IMG/VR virus record: IMGVR_UViG_3300050821_006672
Span: 45,476-109,475 of that record
DNA from: a virus
Length of the DNA stretch: 64,000 bases
Reading direction: 5' to 3' (one strand)
Below, piece after piece: positions 1 through 8,400 of the stretch (its first letter is position 1; every line of letters starts with the position of its first letter). The notes under the pieces are model-generated. The model saw only the letters and a list, made by a program, of their open reading frames with translations, did not search any database and was not told where the DNA came from. The position numbers and the translations under genes were made by a program.

Positions 1-500
1 CCCAAGGCTCCTCCGAACTCGAAAACGAATACAACGAGGGCACCGACGAATACCGCGACGAAGCTGCCGAAGCCGCTGCGGAATCTCGCGGCCGTCAAGA
101 TGATCGTGAGCAGGTAGCGACTGGTCCCACTAACGAATTCAGGGAACCAGTAGGTATCGCCGATGCGCGGACAAGGCGCTTTGGTGGTCGCGGCTCGGAT
201 AAGGCGGGTGGGAGGGATGTAGAGTTTTCAAGGGAAACCCACGCTAAGCTTGCCAAGCATTTTGAGGAAATGGCCGCAAAGTCGCAGAACTATCCAGACG
301 CGCAGAAGAGGCATAAAGAGTTAGCTGAGCATAATAGGAGAAAAGCGGAAGAATTGGGTCGCGATCTTGCTATGGACCCGCTGGAGAAAGGCTCTGGCAA
401 AGAAACGATTTCGCACAACATTAGCGAGATGGTACACAGCGGCCATCCACAGAACCAGGCTATTGCTGCCGCGATGCATTCTGCGGGCAAGTCGCGCTAG
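1..500 (+). CDS. Phage protein of unknown function, 5' end outside window
   Basis: The reading frame is open from base 3 through the stop at 498-500, so the gene begins upstream of the window. The visible 165 residues are hydrophilic. The first half is rich in Glu, Asp and Arg. The last ~70 residues are helical and end in a short tail, HPQNQAIAAAMHSAGKSR, of the basic kind seen at the end of many phage accessory proteins. An internal ATG at 270 has no Shine-Dalgarno and is unlikely to be the true start. The stop overlaps the GTG of the next gene by one base. I do not recognise the family. Position just before the portal suggests a head-module accessory protein. Confidence 0.6.
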   Translation, partial: QGSSELENEYNEGTDEYRDEAAEAAAESRGRQDDREQVATGPTNEFREPVGIADARTRRFGGRGSDKAGGRDVEFSRETHAKLAKHFEEMAAKSQNYPDAQKRHKELAEHNRRKAEELGRDLAMDPLEKGSGKETISHNISEMVHSGHPQNQAIAAAMHSAGKSR

Positions 501-1162
501 TGACTATTTCAATTACTGCTATCGGTACCGGAACCACCTCCATCTCCATAGGCGCGGGCGGTGTGCCTGCCGGATCGCAAATTGTTCTTTGTTGCTGCGA
601 TGATGGAAACGGGAGCATTGCGCAAGCTACCGTTACAGACACAGCAGGGAACACCTACGTCTCGGTTACAGGCTCGACGCTGGCTGCTCCTTACGTTGAT
701 ATCATTCGTGCCCGCACAGGTCTCGCTCTAGTTAACGGCAATACGATAACCTACACGCGTAGCAGTGGCGGAACGCATTCCAACATTGAAGCCTTCTACG
801 CAACTGGCCTCGCTAATGTCGTTGCTCAGGCTCAAGCTACGAATAGTGGAATAGCTGGAGCGTCGCCTACAGTGACTTCAGGAACTCCTAACGATGTAGG
901 CTTCTTGTTTGTGGGAGTAGTGGGTGGTTCTGCTGCTATTTCATCCTTCACTCAAGATAGTACAAATGCGGCTTGGGGCTCTCCCCCAGGACAAGTATCG
1001 ATTGCATTGCCCCCGCTGGGGGGCGGTACTGTGATTAATAGCAACAAGTCGGCGTTGACATATAATCCTGCTTTTGGAACGCCTACGAATTGGGGTGCGG
1101 TGATCACCGCTCTGCGCGGCGAGTTTACAGATATGACCAGCCGCGCTTTAATGATGTCCTGA
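500..1162 (+). CDS. Beta-rich Ig-like phage surface/structural protein
   Basis: This 220-residue protein is dominated by Gly, Thr, Ser, Ala and Val, with alternating hydrophobic and polar residues typical of beta-sandwich virion decorations. GTG at 500 overlaps the previous TAG. It ends 1 bp before the portal ATG. Composition and architecture resemble the proteins at 4767-5423 and 61479-62168: short beta repeats, a run of variable loops and a final strand of the form WGAVITALRG. It may be a head or tail decoration or an adhesion domain. No catalytic motif is visible, and the family is not named with confidence. Confidence 0.55.
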   Translation: MTISITAIGTGTTSISIGAGGVPAGSQIVLCCCDDGNGSIAQATVTDTAGNTYVSVTGSTLAAPYVDIIRARTGLALVNGNTITYTRSSGGTHSNIEAFYATGLANVVAQAQATNSGIAGASPTVTSGTPNDVGFLFVGVVGGSAAISSFTQDSTNAAWGSPPGQVSIALPPLGGGTVINSNKSALTYNPAFGTPTNWGAVITALRGEFTDMTSRALMMS

Positions 1163-1163
1163 G

Positions 1164-2798
1164 ATGCTCGACCGCGTAACTAAGCCAAAACCCATACGTA
1201 ACGCTTCACCTAAGAGGGTGAAAGTTACTCCATGGATAGTCGCGCGAGATAGGCTCCACGCTAATCTGCTTAAGCAGCGCGAGCGCAGGCAGTCTAGTCA
1301 AACTAAGTTATTCGAGCCCGCACCTAACATCTTTCCTCCCGAGGTCGGACCAAAGGTTGCTCCCAATATGCCTAAGCTGGCGATGGACGACAATATGTCG
1401 TCTACGCTGTCGTGGGCGCAGAATGCGATACAGTCTACATTTGCGGAAGGCTTGACATTCCTCGGCTACGCTTTCCTTGCACAGCTTGCTCAACGTCCAG
1501 AATATCGCCGAGCCGCCGAAATCCTTGCGGAGGAGATGACTCGCAAATGGATCAAGCTGCAATCGGTAAGCGACGATATCGACAAGACGGATCGCATCAA
1601 AATACTCACCGATGTCATTGATAAGTTCAAGATCAAAGATCATTTCCGCAAGCTCGCCGAACAAGATAACTATTTTGGTCGCGCGCATCTCTACGTTGAT
1701 CTTAAAGGAGCGAAAGACGACCACGACGAGCTGAAGACCTCGATTGGTACGGGCCGCGACGATACATCTAAGCTCAAAGTCGGTCAGGGGAGTTTGCTAG
1801 GCTTTAAATGCGTTGAGGCTGTGTGGTGTTATCCGACTACTTACGACTCCTACGATCCACTAGCGGGCGATTGGTACAATCCCACTCTGTGGTACGTAAT
1901 GGCGAGGCCTATTCATGCCACCCGACTTCTCAAATTTGTCTGCCGAGAGGTCCCCGACCTCCTCAAGCCCGCTTACGCTTTTGGAGGGTTGTCGCTTTCG
2001 CAGATGGGCAAACCTTATGTCGATAATTGGCTTAGAACGAGACAGAGTATTGCCGATCTTATCCACTCATTCTCCGTATTTGTTCTTAAGACCAACTTAT
2101 CTTCGTCTCTCCAAGACGGAGGCGAAGAGTTCTTCGAGCGATTGAACCTCTTCGTATCCAACCGCGATAACCAAGGCGTGATGGCGATCGATAAGGATAC
2201 GGAGGATTTTGGTAATGTCTCGGCCTCGATTGCTGGCCTCGAAGGACTGCAGGCGCAGACGCAGGAACATCTGTGCGCGGTTTGGGGTATCCCCGCTATC
2301 AAATACCTCAACATCCAGCCAGCGGGCTTTAATGCAAGTTCCGAGGGTGAAATCCGAACGTTCTACGATACCATCTTGGCTTTGCAAGAGCGTTTCTTCC
2401 GACCTAACTTGACGCGGGTACTCGATTTCATAATGCTCCATCTGTGGGGCGAGGTCGATCAGGAGATTACATTTGCGTTCGAACCGCTATGGTCGCTCGA
2501 TGAAGAGCGTATGGCGGCTAAGCGCAAGACAGAGGCGGATACGGATGTAGCGCTTATGGATGCGTCCGTACTTTCTCCGGAAGAAATACGTAAGCGCGTA
2601 GCGGCTGATCCCAATTCTCCTTACTCGTCGATTGACGTAGACGACTTGCCTGAGCCGCCTGCTGAGGAAGGGATGGGAGGCGAAATGGAGGGAGAAGGTG
2701 GTGAAGAAACCGAAAACTCTGAGGCCCCTTCATCCGAACACAGGGATCGAGGCGGCGTATCGCAAGAAGATAATGGCCCTAGTAGAAGAGATGAATGA
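1164..2798 (+). CDS. Portal protein, DUF1073 (PF06381) family
   Basis: The 544-residue protein has the hallmarks of the DUF1073 portal family. These include an N-terminal region with EYRRAAEILAEEMTRKWIKL, a middle region with the GxFGRAHLYVDL-like strand, and the late segment LEGLQAQTQEHLCAVWGIPA followed by GFNASSEGEIRTFYDTI, which matches the portal clip/stem region. The last ~60 residues are acidic and disordered. Portals form the dodecameric ring at one capsid vertex through which DNA is packaged and ejected. It is followed by a gpF-like gene, as is usual. Pfam now labels the N-terminal part of this family 'anti-CBASS Acb1-like', but no Acb1 phosphodiesterase HxT motifs are visible here, so this is a plain portal. 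Confidence 0.93.
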   Translation: MLDRVTKPKPIRNASPKRVKVTPWIVARDRLHANLLKQRERRQSSQTKLFEPAPNIFPPEVGPKVAPNMPKLAMDDNMSSTLSWAQNAIQSTFAEGLTFLGYAFLAQLAQRPEYRRAAEILAEEMTRKWIKLQSVSDDIDKTDRIKILTDVIDKFKIKDHFRKLAEQDNYFGRAHLYVDLKGAKDDHDELKTSIGTGRDDTSKLKVGQGSLLGFKCVEAVWCYPTTYDSYDPLAGDWYNPTLWYVMARPIHATRLLKFVCREVPDLLKPAYAFGGLSLSQMGKPYVDNWLRTRQSIADLIHSFSVFVLKTNLSSSLQDGGEEFFERLNLFVSNRDNQGVMAIDKDTEDFGNVSASIAGLEGLQAQTQEHLCAVWGIPAIKYLNIQPAGFNASSEGEIRTFYDTILALQERFFRPNLTRVLDFIMLHLWGEVDQEITFAFEPLWSLDEERMAAKRKTEADTDVALMDASVLSPEEIRKRVAADPNSPYSSIDVDDLPEPPAEEGMGGEMEGEGGEETENSEAPSSEHRDRGGVSQEDNGPSRRDE

Positions 2799-3486
2799 CT
2801 CTATCCGACATTGGCTTGAGGCTTCTTATCGCAAGAATGAGCCAATACTGGCGCAGGATGCCTTGCCGGCAAACAAGCTGCGCAAGACTAGGCAAGAGTT
2901 GCGCAAGCGCTGGGAGAAGCGTTTCGATGATATGGCGCCGAAGCTGGCTGAGTATTTTGCGAAGACTGTTTCACGTCGTTCGGATTCGACGCTCCAACGT
3001 ATCTTCAACCAAGGCGGCGTGTCCGTTAAGTTCAAGGCAACAAAGGCGCAGAACGATGTATTACAAGCCTCGGTACATGAGAATGTATCTCTTATCCGAT
3101 CGATACCAGCGCGACATCTGGACGAGATTGAGGGCTTGGTAATGCGTTCGGTACAGCAAGGCCGTAACCTGGGCGAGTTGAGCAAGGAGCTAAACAAGCG
3201 TTTTGGAGTAACGAGGCGTAGGGCGGCTCTTATCGCGCGAGATCAAAACAATAAGGCTAGCGCCAGCTTCCATCGTGTAAGACAGCTTGAGTTAGGAATA
3301 ACTCGCGCTTTGTGGGTTCACAGCGGCGGTGGTAAGCATCCTCGTCCTACTCATGTAAAAAATAATGGCAAATCTTTCGACGTAGCCAAGGGATGGCTCG
3401 ACCCTGCTATCGGCAAGCGCATATGGCCTGGTACTGAAATTCAATGCAGATGCGTCAGCCGCGCAGTAGTTCCTGGATTTAGTTGA
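2698..3486 (+). CDS. Minor head/head morphogenesis protein, Mu gpF-like
   Basis: 262 residues. The C-terminal ~110 residues carry the phage Mu protein F pattern (PF04233): NKRFGVTRRRAALIARDQNN, then TRALWVHSGGGKHPRPTHV, and a closing EIQCRCVSRAVVPGF. Proteins of this family bind the portal or procapsid and are needed for head assembly. The start used is GTG 2698, preceded by a GGAGGGAGAAG Shine-Dalgarno-like stretch, giving a 101-bp overlap with the portal gene. A shorter start at an in-frame ATG near 2770 is possible. The gene ends in a TGATG overlap with the next one. Confidence 0.85.
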   Translation: MVKKPKTLRPLHPNTGIEAAYRKKIMALVEEMNDSIRHWLEASYRKNEPILAQDALPANKLRKTRQELRKRWEKRFDDMAPKLAEYFAKTVSRRSDSTLQRIFNQGGVSVKFKATKAQNDVLQASVHENVSLIRSIPARHLDEIEGLVMRSVQQGRNLGELSKELNKRFGVTRRRAALIARDQNNKASASFHRVRQLELGITRALWVHSGGGKHPRPTHVKNNGKSFDVAKGWLDPAIGKRIWPGTEIQCRCVSRAVVPGFS

Positions 3487-4295
3487 TGCCTGGCGGCTAT
3501 CCCTTTGGTATAGAGTGCTGTAATGCGCAGGACGTGGGCACGATATCCAGCGGCTCGGTTGGAACGTCCGTTACTTGCGGTACGGCAAACGTCAAGGGCG
3601 GCTGGACACAGCTTATCTCGTCTTTAGGCGCCGATTGTTGCTGGACAGTAGTAGAATTGGCCTGCTTATCGCTTGCCAAAAGCGTGTTGGTGGACATCGG
3701 TATTGGCAGTCTTAATAATGAACAGCCTGTAGTAAACAATTTATGGTTTAGAAGCCCGGCTGGGGTTGGATCAATTGATGTTGTTAAGTACTGTTTCCCT
3801 CTACAAATACCCTCGGGCTCTCGGATATCTGTAAGAGGTCAGTCGAATACTGCGGCACAGGTATTTACAGCGAAGATGTCCTGCTATGATGGCGCTTTTA
3901 CTATGATGGAGGGCGCTGCTAGGATCGATATGGTAGGGGTCAGTACCGCCACCAGCAGTGGTACTGCAGTTATGCCAAACGCAACGGCTAACACGAAAGG
4001 GAGCTTTGCCCAATTAATCCTTTCCACAACTAAGGACTATTGTGGACTAATTGTGGTAGTAGGTTTGATAGGTACAGTATCAACTGATTACCTTTTCGAT
4101 ATTGCTATTGGAGGGGCTGGTAGCGAACAAGTAATTATTCCAAATATACACGGAATGCCGCAGACCTCTGCCCCTATGATGACCGTTTTTGTGCCAATCC
4201 CTGTACCGAGTGGGTCGAGACTATCGGCTAGAGCCCAGGCAAATGGAGCTTCTGCTGCCAACTGTCAAATTGCGGCGGGAGGGATTTATATATGA
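3486..4295 (+). CDS. Structural protein with two tandem homologous domains
   Basis: The 269-residue protein starts at ATG 3486, which overlaps the previous stop as TGATG. It is an internal duplication of a ~120-residue domain. Both halves contain a Thr-Ser-rich strand, then the matching segments ANVKGGWTQLI and ANTKGSFAQLI, a VxDIxIG-like strand (VDIGIG/FDIAIG), and the paired LQIPSGSRISVRGQ and IPVPSGSRLSARAQ followed by A-A-x. The repeats suggest two beta-sandwich domains arising by gene duplication, probably a head or tail surface protein. The N-terminal half has several Cys residues that are lost in the second. Family unknown. Confidence 0.65.
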   Translation: MPGGYPFGIECCNAQDVGTISSGSVGTSVTCGTANVKGGWTQLISSLGADCCWTVVELACLSLAKSVLVDIGIGSLNNEQPVVNNLWFRSPAGVGSIDVVKYCFPLQIPSGSRISVRGQSNTAAQVFTAKMSCYDGAFTMMEGAARIDMVGVSTATSSGTAVMPNATANTKGSFAQLILSTTKDYCGLIVVVGLIGTVSTDYLFDIAIGGAGSEQVIIPNIHGMPQTSAPMMTVFVPIPVPSGSRLSARAQANGASAANCQIAAGGIYI

Positions 4296-4621
4296 CTTGG
4301 ACACTCTCCCAAAGCGGTACTACATCGGCGCTTTCCATAGGCGTCGAAACAACTTTGGCTACAGATACCAATAACGCTACATTTGTGTTGGAGGTGGATA
4401 CGAGCAATCTGACGCTTGGGGATGAATTGGAGATACGTATTTACACCATTATGTTGGGTGGGGGTTCTCTTACTCAGGCGTGGAAGGGTGCGTACCAACA
4501 CGCACAGATAAATAACCACAAGATCAGCCCCCCAGTTGCTAGTGACCAGTCGATTAAGTGTACGCTTAACCAGACGGCTGGGACTGGACGAACGTTTGCT
4601 TGGAAGATGTTGAGAATATAG
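4292..4621 (+). CDS. Small beta-rich structural protein
   Basis: 109 residues beginning at ATG 4292, overlapping the previous stop as ATGA. The sequence is predicted all-beta, with alternating Thr/Ser and hydrophobic residues, and ends in GTGRTFAWKMLRI, a final-strand pattern common in small phage fibre-adaptor or decoration proteins. It is coupled to the duplicated-domain protein upstream and precedes a short membrane ORF. No enzymatic motif. The protein is probably virion associated, but this rests on context and composition alone. Confidence 0.6.
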   Translation: MTWTLSQSGTTSALSIGVETTLATDTNNATFVLEVDTSNLTLGDELEIRIYTIMLGGGSLTQAWKGAYQHAQINNHKISPPVASDQSIKCTLNQTAGTGRTFAWKMLRI

Positions 4622-4626
4622 CGAAG

Positions 4627-4776
4627 ATGTTCAATTTACAGAATTACGGACTGACTACGGAATTGCCAGCTGCTAGTACTTCTTCGAATACTTACGCTCA
4701 GGGATTTTTCATGGTCCCATGCTTAACTTGGTTTGTGTTGTGGATTAGCGTCGTGGGTGCGGGCGTATGGCTCTGA
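4627..4776 (+). CDS. Short protein with C-terminal transmembrane segment
   Basis: A 49-codon reading frame starting at ATG 4627, five bases after the preceding stop (GCGAAG just upstream may act as ribosome site). Residues ~25-48 form one hydrophobic helix rich in Val, Phe, Trp and Leu. The stop overlaps the start of the next gene at 4767 by 10 bp, an arrangement seen throughout this genome and typical of translational coupling. Function unknown. Its small size leaves some doubt that it is expressed. Confidence 0.45.
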   Translation: MFNLQNYGLTTELPAASTSSNTYAQGFFMVPCLTWFVLWISVVGAGVWL

Positions 4777-5423
4777 TATTTAGAGGAGGGGGTTTTATTC
4801 CTCCAGCAATTGCGGGTGGCCTTGTTGTATTAGATGCTGTCGGTACTGTAACTCAGCATACAACAACTTATACTGGAATGACAGTTGGTTCTGGGTTAGT
4901 TGGTGGTGCACTGGTAATTGTGATAAATACTGCGACAGCTCAAACGGTTACGTCTGTCCCTGTGTGGGGTTCACAGACAATGACGTTGATAGGCTCCGTA
5001 AATCTTGGTAATGTTGGGGTAACTGGCGCAACAACATACATGTATGGATTATTAAATCCCCAGTCTGGTAATCAAACTGTGACGTATGCATTAACTGGTA
5101 ACAACGCTAGTGTTTGTGGCATCTCATTCAGCGGAGTCAATTCGGTATTTGGAACAGCGTTCCAACACTATAATTCTAACGGTGCTATTGCGTCGTCAAT
5201 TTCTACGTCCATTGTGAGTGCTACCAACCATATGGTTTTGGGTGTGGCTGGAGACCCGCAAAACAGCATCAACACCATTTCTGGTACGCAAAAATGGCTT
5301 AGCAATGCTTTCATTGTTGATACTGCAGGCTGTATCAATCCGGGTGCGGCCAGTGTCAATGTTTCAGCAACATTCAGTGCGGCAGATCAAGTCGGCGTAG
5401 CTGGTGTGGACATAAGCTTCTAG
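4767..5423 (+). CDS. Beta-rich Ig-like surface protein
   Basis: 218 residues, starting at ATG 4767 inside the end of the previous small frame. It consists of Gly/Thr/Val-rich beta strands with conserved spacing (TTYTGMTVGSGLVGGALVIV and later NHMVLGVAGDP). It is related in style to 500-1162 and 61479-62168, which suggests a small paralogous family of decoration or fibre-tip proteins. It lies immediately before the giant spike gene and could be an accessory adhesin. No signal peptide. Annotation is by composition and context. Confidence 0.55.
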   Translation: MALIFRGGGFIPPAIAGGLVVLDAVGTVTQHTTTYTGMTVGSGLVGGALVIVINTATAQTVTSVPVWGSQTMTLIGSVNLGNVGVTGATTYMYGLLNPQSGNQTVTYALTGNNASVCGISFSGVNSVFGTAFQHYNSNGAIASSISTSIVSATNHMVLGVAGDPQNSINTISGTQKWLSNAFIVDTAGCINPGAASVNVSATFSAADQVGVAGVDISF

Positions 5424-5424
5424 G

Positions 5425-8400
5425 ATGTCACTCGACGCTGAAAATGTTTCAGGCCAAGGTGGCGGTTCCAATCTTGTGTATAGGAACCTGCGTTCTTCTG
5501 CCTTTGGGGATTTTCCATCCTATAACACAACTGACAGGCCGGCGCGTAGTTCTGCCGATTGGTTGCATATGGATGGGTTACTATTGTGTTATCCTTACGA
5601 CCTCACTGCGATGGGGACGTGGGGAACTAACATATCGACAGCGAAGGGTTTTCGTTATGTATGGTTCATAGCCCCTGACCATGATTCTGAATATGCGTGG
5701 GGCCTTGACGCGGAAATGATTTATCGTGGGTTCAGTAATGACCCAACAATACTGCCTGATCCCTCGACGCTTGTTCCTATCGTTTCAGTGCTCGGTACCA
5801 CGCAGACGGGCACGGCTGCTAGTTTTACGGCGTCTATTGCTGGCGATGGAGTAACATTGAATGTATCTGGAATCTCGTCGGGCATTATTGCTTTAGGCTA
5901 TCAGATTGCTGGTACAGGTATTACCGGATCACCCCATATTGTGTCTATGGGAACTGGGATGGGAGGTACGGGTACTTACGTCTTATCGGTTAACCAGGGT
6001 GGAGCTATTGGTAGCGAGGGGATGACGGCCACTGTGACAGGCAGTGGGCTATTTAATGGCCACTTTTTTCCGTGGTTTGTGTTCAATGCAGATACCAATC
6101 AGGGTCATCTCTATCTCCAATGCATCGTCACGTCCGGCATCAATGATAACGCTTGGAACGAAGGCTGTTGGACGACAACAGATATTGATAACTACACTTT
6201 CCAAGGCATTGCGTTTACTAACAGTCTAAACCCCGGTTTCGGCTTTGCCTCGGGGATGACGGTGTATCGTCTCGGCGTCAATAATTGGATAGCTTTTGGG
6301 TCGGCGGACACGGGTTCTAACGACGGCAAAAAAGGCTACTGGACATCAACAGATGGCCTGCGCTTTACGTTCCAGGGGCAGATAACCGGCAAGGTTGGGT
6401 CTAGTGTTTATACTATCCAGGGGGCGCCTAAGTTCACGGTCGGGGGGCAGGATTATGTTCTGACGTGGGAGGACGCGAGGGGCAATGCATGGAGTAGTTC
6501 GACGACTTATGCTATTGGAGATCGCGCAAATATTATAACTTACAGCGGACCTCGCAACGAGCATTATTACGAGTTTCAGACTTACCAGTCGTTGACTAAC
6601 GGTAATCTGAATAACAACCCATCTACTAGTCCGGCGAATTGGGTCACTGTGACTGATGGTGGGCAGTTTCTCGCGCAAGTCGTAATCGATTCACATGGCA
6701 ACGTTTTAGCCTCTCCTGCTCCGGTTAGACAGTCGGCTATGTATACGGGAACGTTTCCTGGCCCTACTTACGTCAGCTATGTTAGCGGCATCATGGAGAG
6801 TGGTTTTTGCGTTGCGCTCGTTCTTCATGGATTTTACCCAGCACTGAATCCAGCGACACTTCCTGCGCCCTATATTCAGGGCGGTGGGTTGAGTGAAGAA
6901 TACCTAGACGTATATCCGGTTATTGTGGACGCAACAGCAGCACCTAACGCTGCTCCATTTGGAGTTAGGTGTTCATGCGCTGGTGGCAACATCCTGATCC
7001 GTTGGTTTGATATCAGCCCTGGACACAATTACCGCGTCAAGCGTGCGACGAGTCTTGGGGGCACCTACGCGAACCTCGCTGACGTGACAGTTGGACAATA
7101 CATTGATACGACTGGGACGCTTGGGACGGTTTACTATTATAAGGTCGTGACGCTCAATGGTGGTGTTGAAAAAGATTCGCGTACTGTCAGCACTTATTGC
7201 GGTCAGTATGACAGCTTCACTTGCGCTCATGTGACGCGCGCTCTGGCGGCTGGTGCGGATGCGACAACGATATCTGAGTGGCGCATTGCCAAGGTGGTGC
7301 GGTGGCTCATTGAGCATGATAAGCTCAAGCACCTCCGTGTGGGGACGGCTGCTTGGATGGGCGTCGTTCAGGATGGCAGTCACAACATCAGCAGGATATT
7401 CGATCTCGGCACTACTCTCTTGCCCCGGATGGGCGACCTAACACCAACAACGGCTACGGGGACGACTTACAGTGCGACAGCGATCAATTCAGTAACACCG
7501 GGATGGATTAACGCCAACAATAACTCATTTGGAATGTACGGTAATTTTGGCAAAGGGACAGGATCGCAGGGGCGTTTGAATAATATCCGTAAGTGGGATG
7601 CCTGCACGTTCTTTGCCAGCTACCAAAAGTCAAATGCTAATCAGACAACATTCGTGTCCACTGGGGAATTTAACAGCGGCTTGACGCTTCGAGTCGCAGC
7701 AGGTTCACCCGGCACGCCGCAATTCCTGATGGCAGACAAGGTGACGAGCCACACTGCAACGGGGCCGGCGTTGTCTGGCGCAACACCCCACATCATTGCC
7801 GGCACTTACGACGGGAATGGTACGGCCAAGTGCTATACAGAAGGTGTGGCCGGCACTCCTGTTACTGGGATTGCAGACAATTCGGTATTGCTTGGGCAGA
7901 CAGGTGTGGCGGTTCTTAATTTTTTCTTAGGGACTGGGACTACGAGCCTAAAGTTTGGTGCCAATTCCTCTCCCCCAGGGCCAGGGGGAACCTATGTATT
8001 TGAGAACAACGAAGCTCAGTATAACGGGCATGCGAATTTTGGATTCGACGTACTGTTTACCGATCCCGAGATTGCTTCGTTCACCCAACTACTTCGCGAC
8101 GATACGACGGCCACTATAGTTGACGATATTAAGGCCACCTACGGCGCGAAGGGTGATGGCCAGAAACTGCTGTCTACCTGGACTACTAGCGGGATGACGC
8201 TGACGTGCAATGGCACCAGCCCATTTGTTTCCGGCGACACTGGCAAGTATTTTGCGTTGAGTGGTGCTGGCACTGCTGGCGGCATATTAAGTGGAACGCT
8301 GACTTTTGTTAGTTCCACTCAGGTAACAATGAGCGTCAGCGCTATCACGCCTTTGACTTCTTCGTCGCAGACATTAGAATGGGGAACGAACGATAGCGCC

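Noticed and set aside
1164-2798. Anti-CBASS Acb1 activity in the portal gene
   Set aside because: The Pfam label covers the N-terminal portal region only. Catalytic HxT motifs of the Acb1 phosphodiesterase are not visible.
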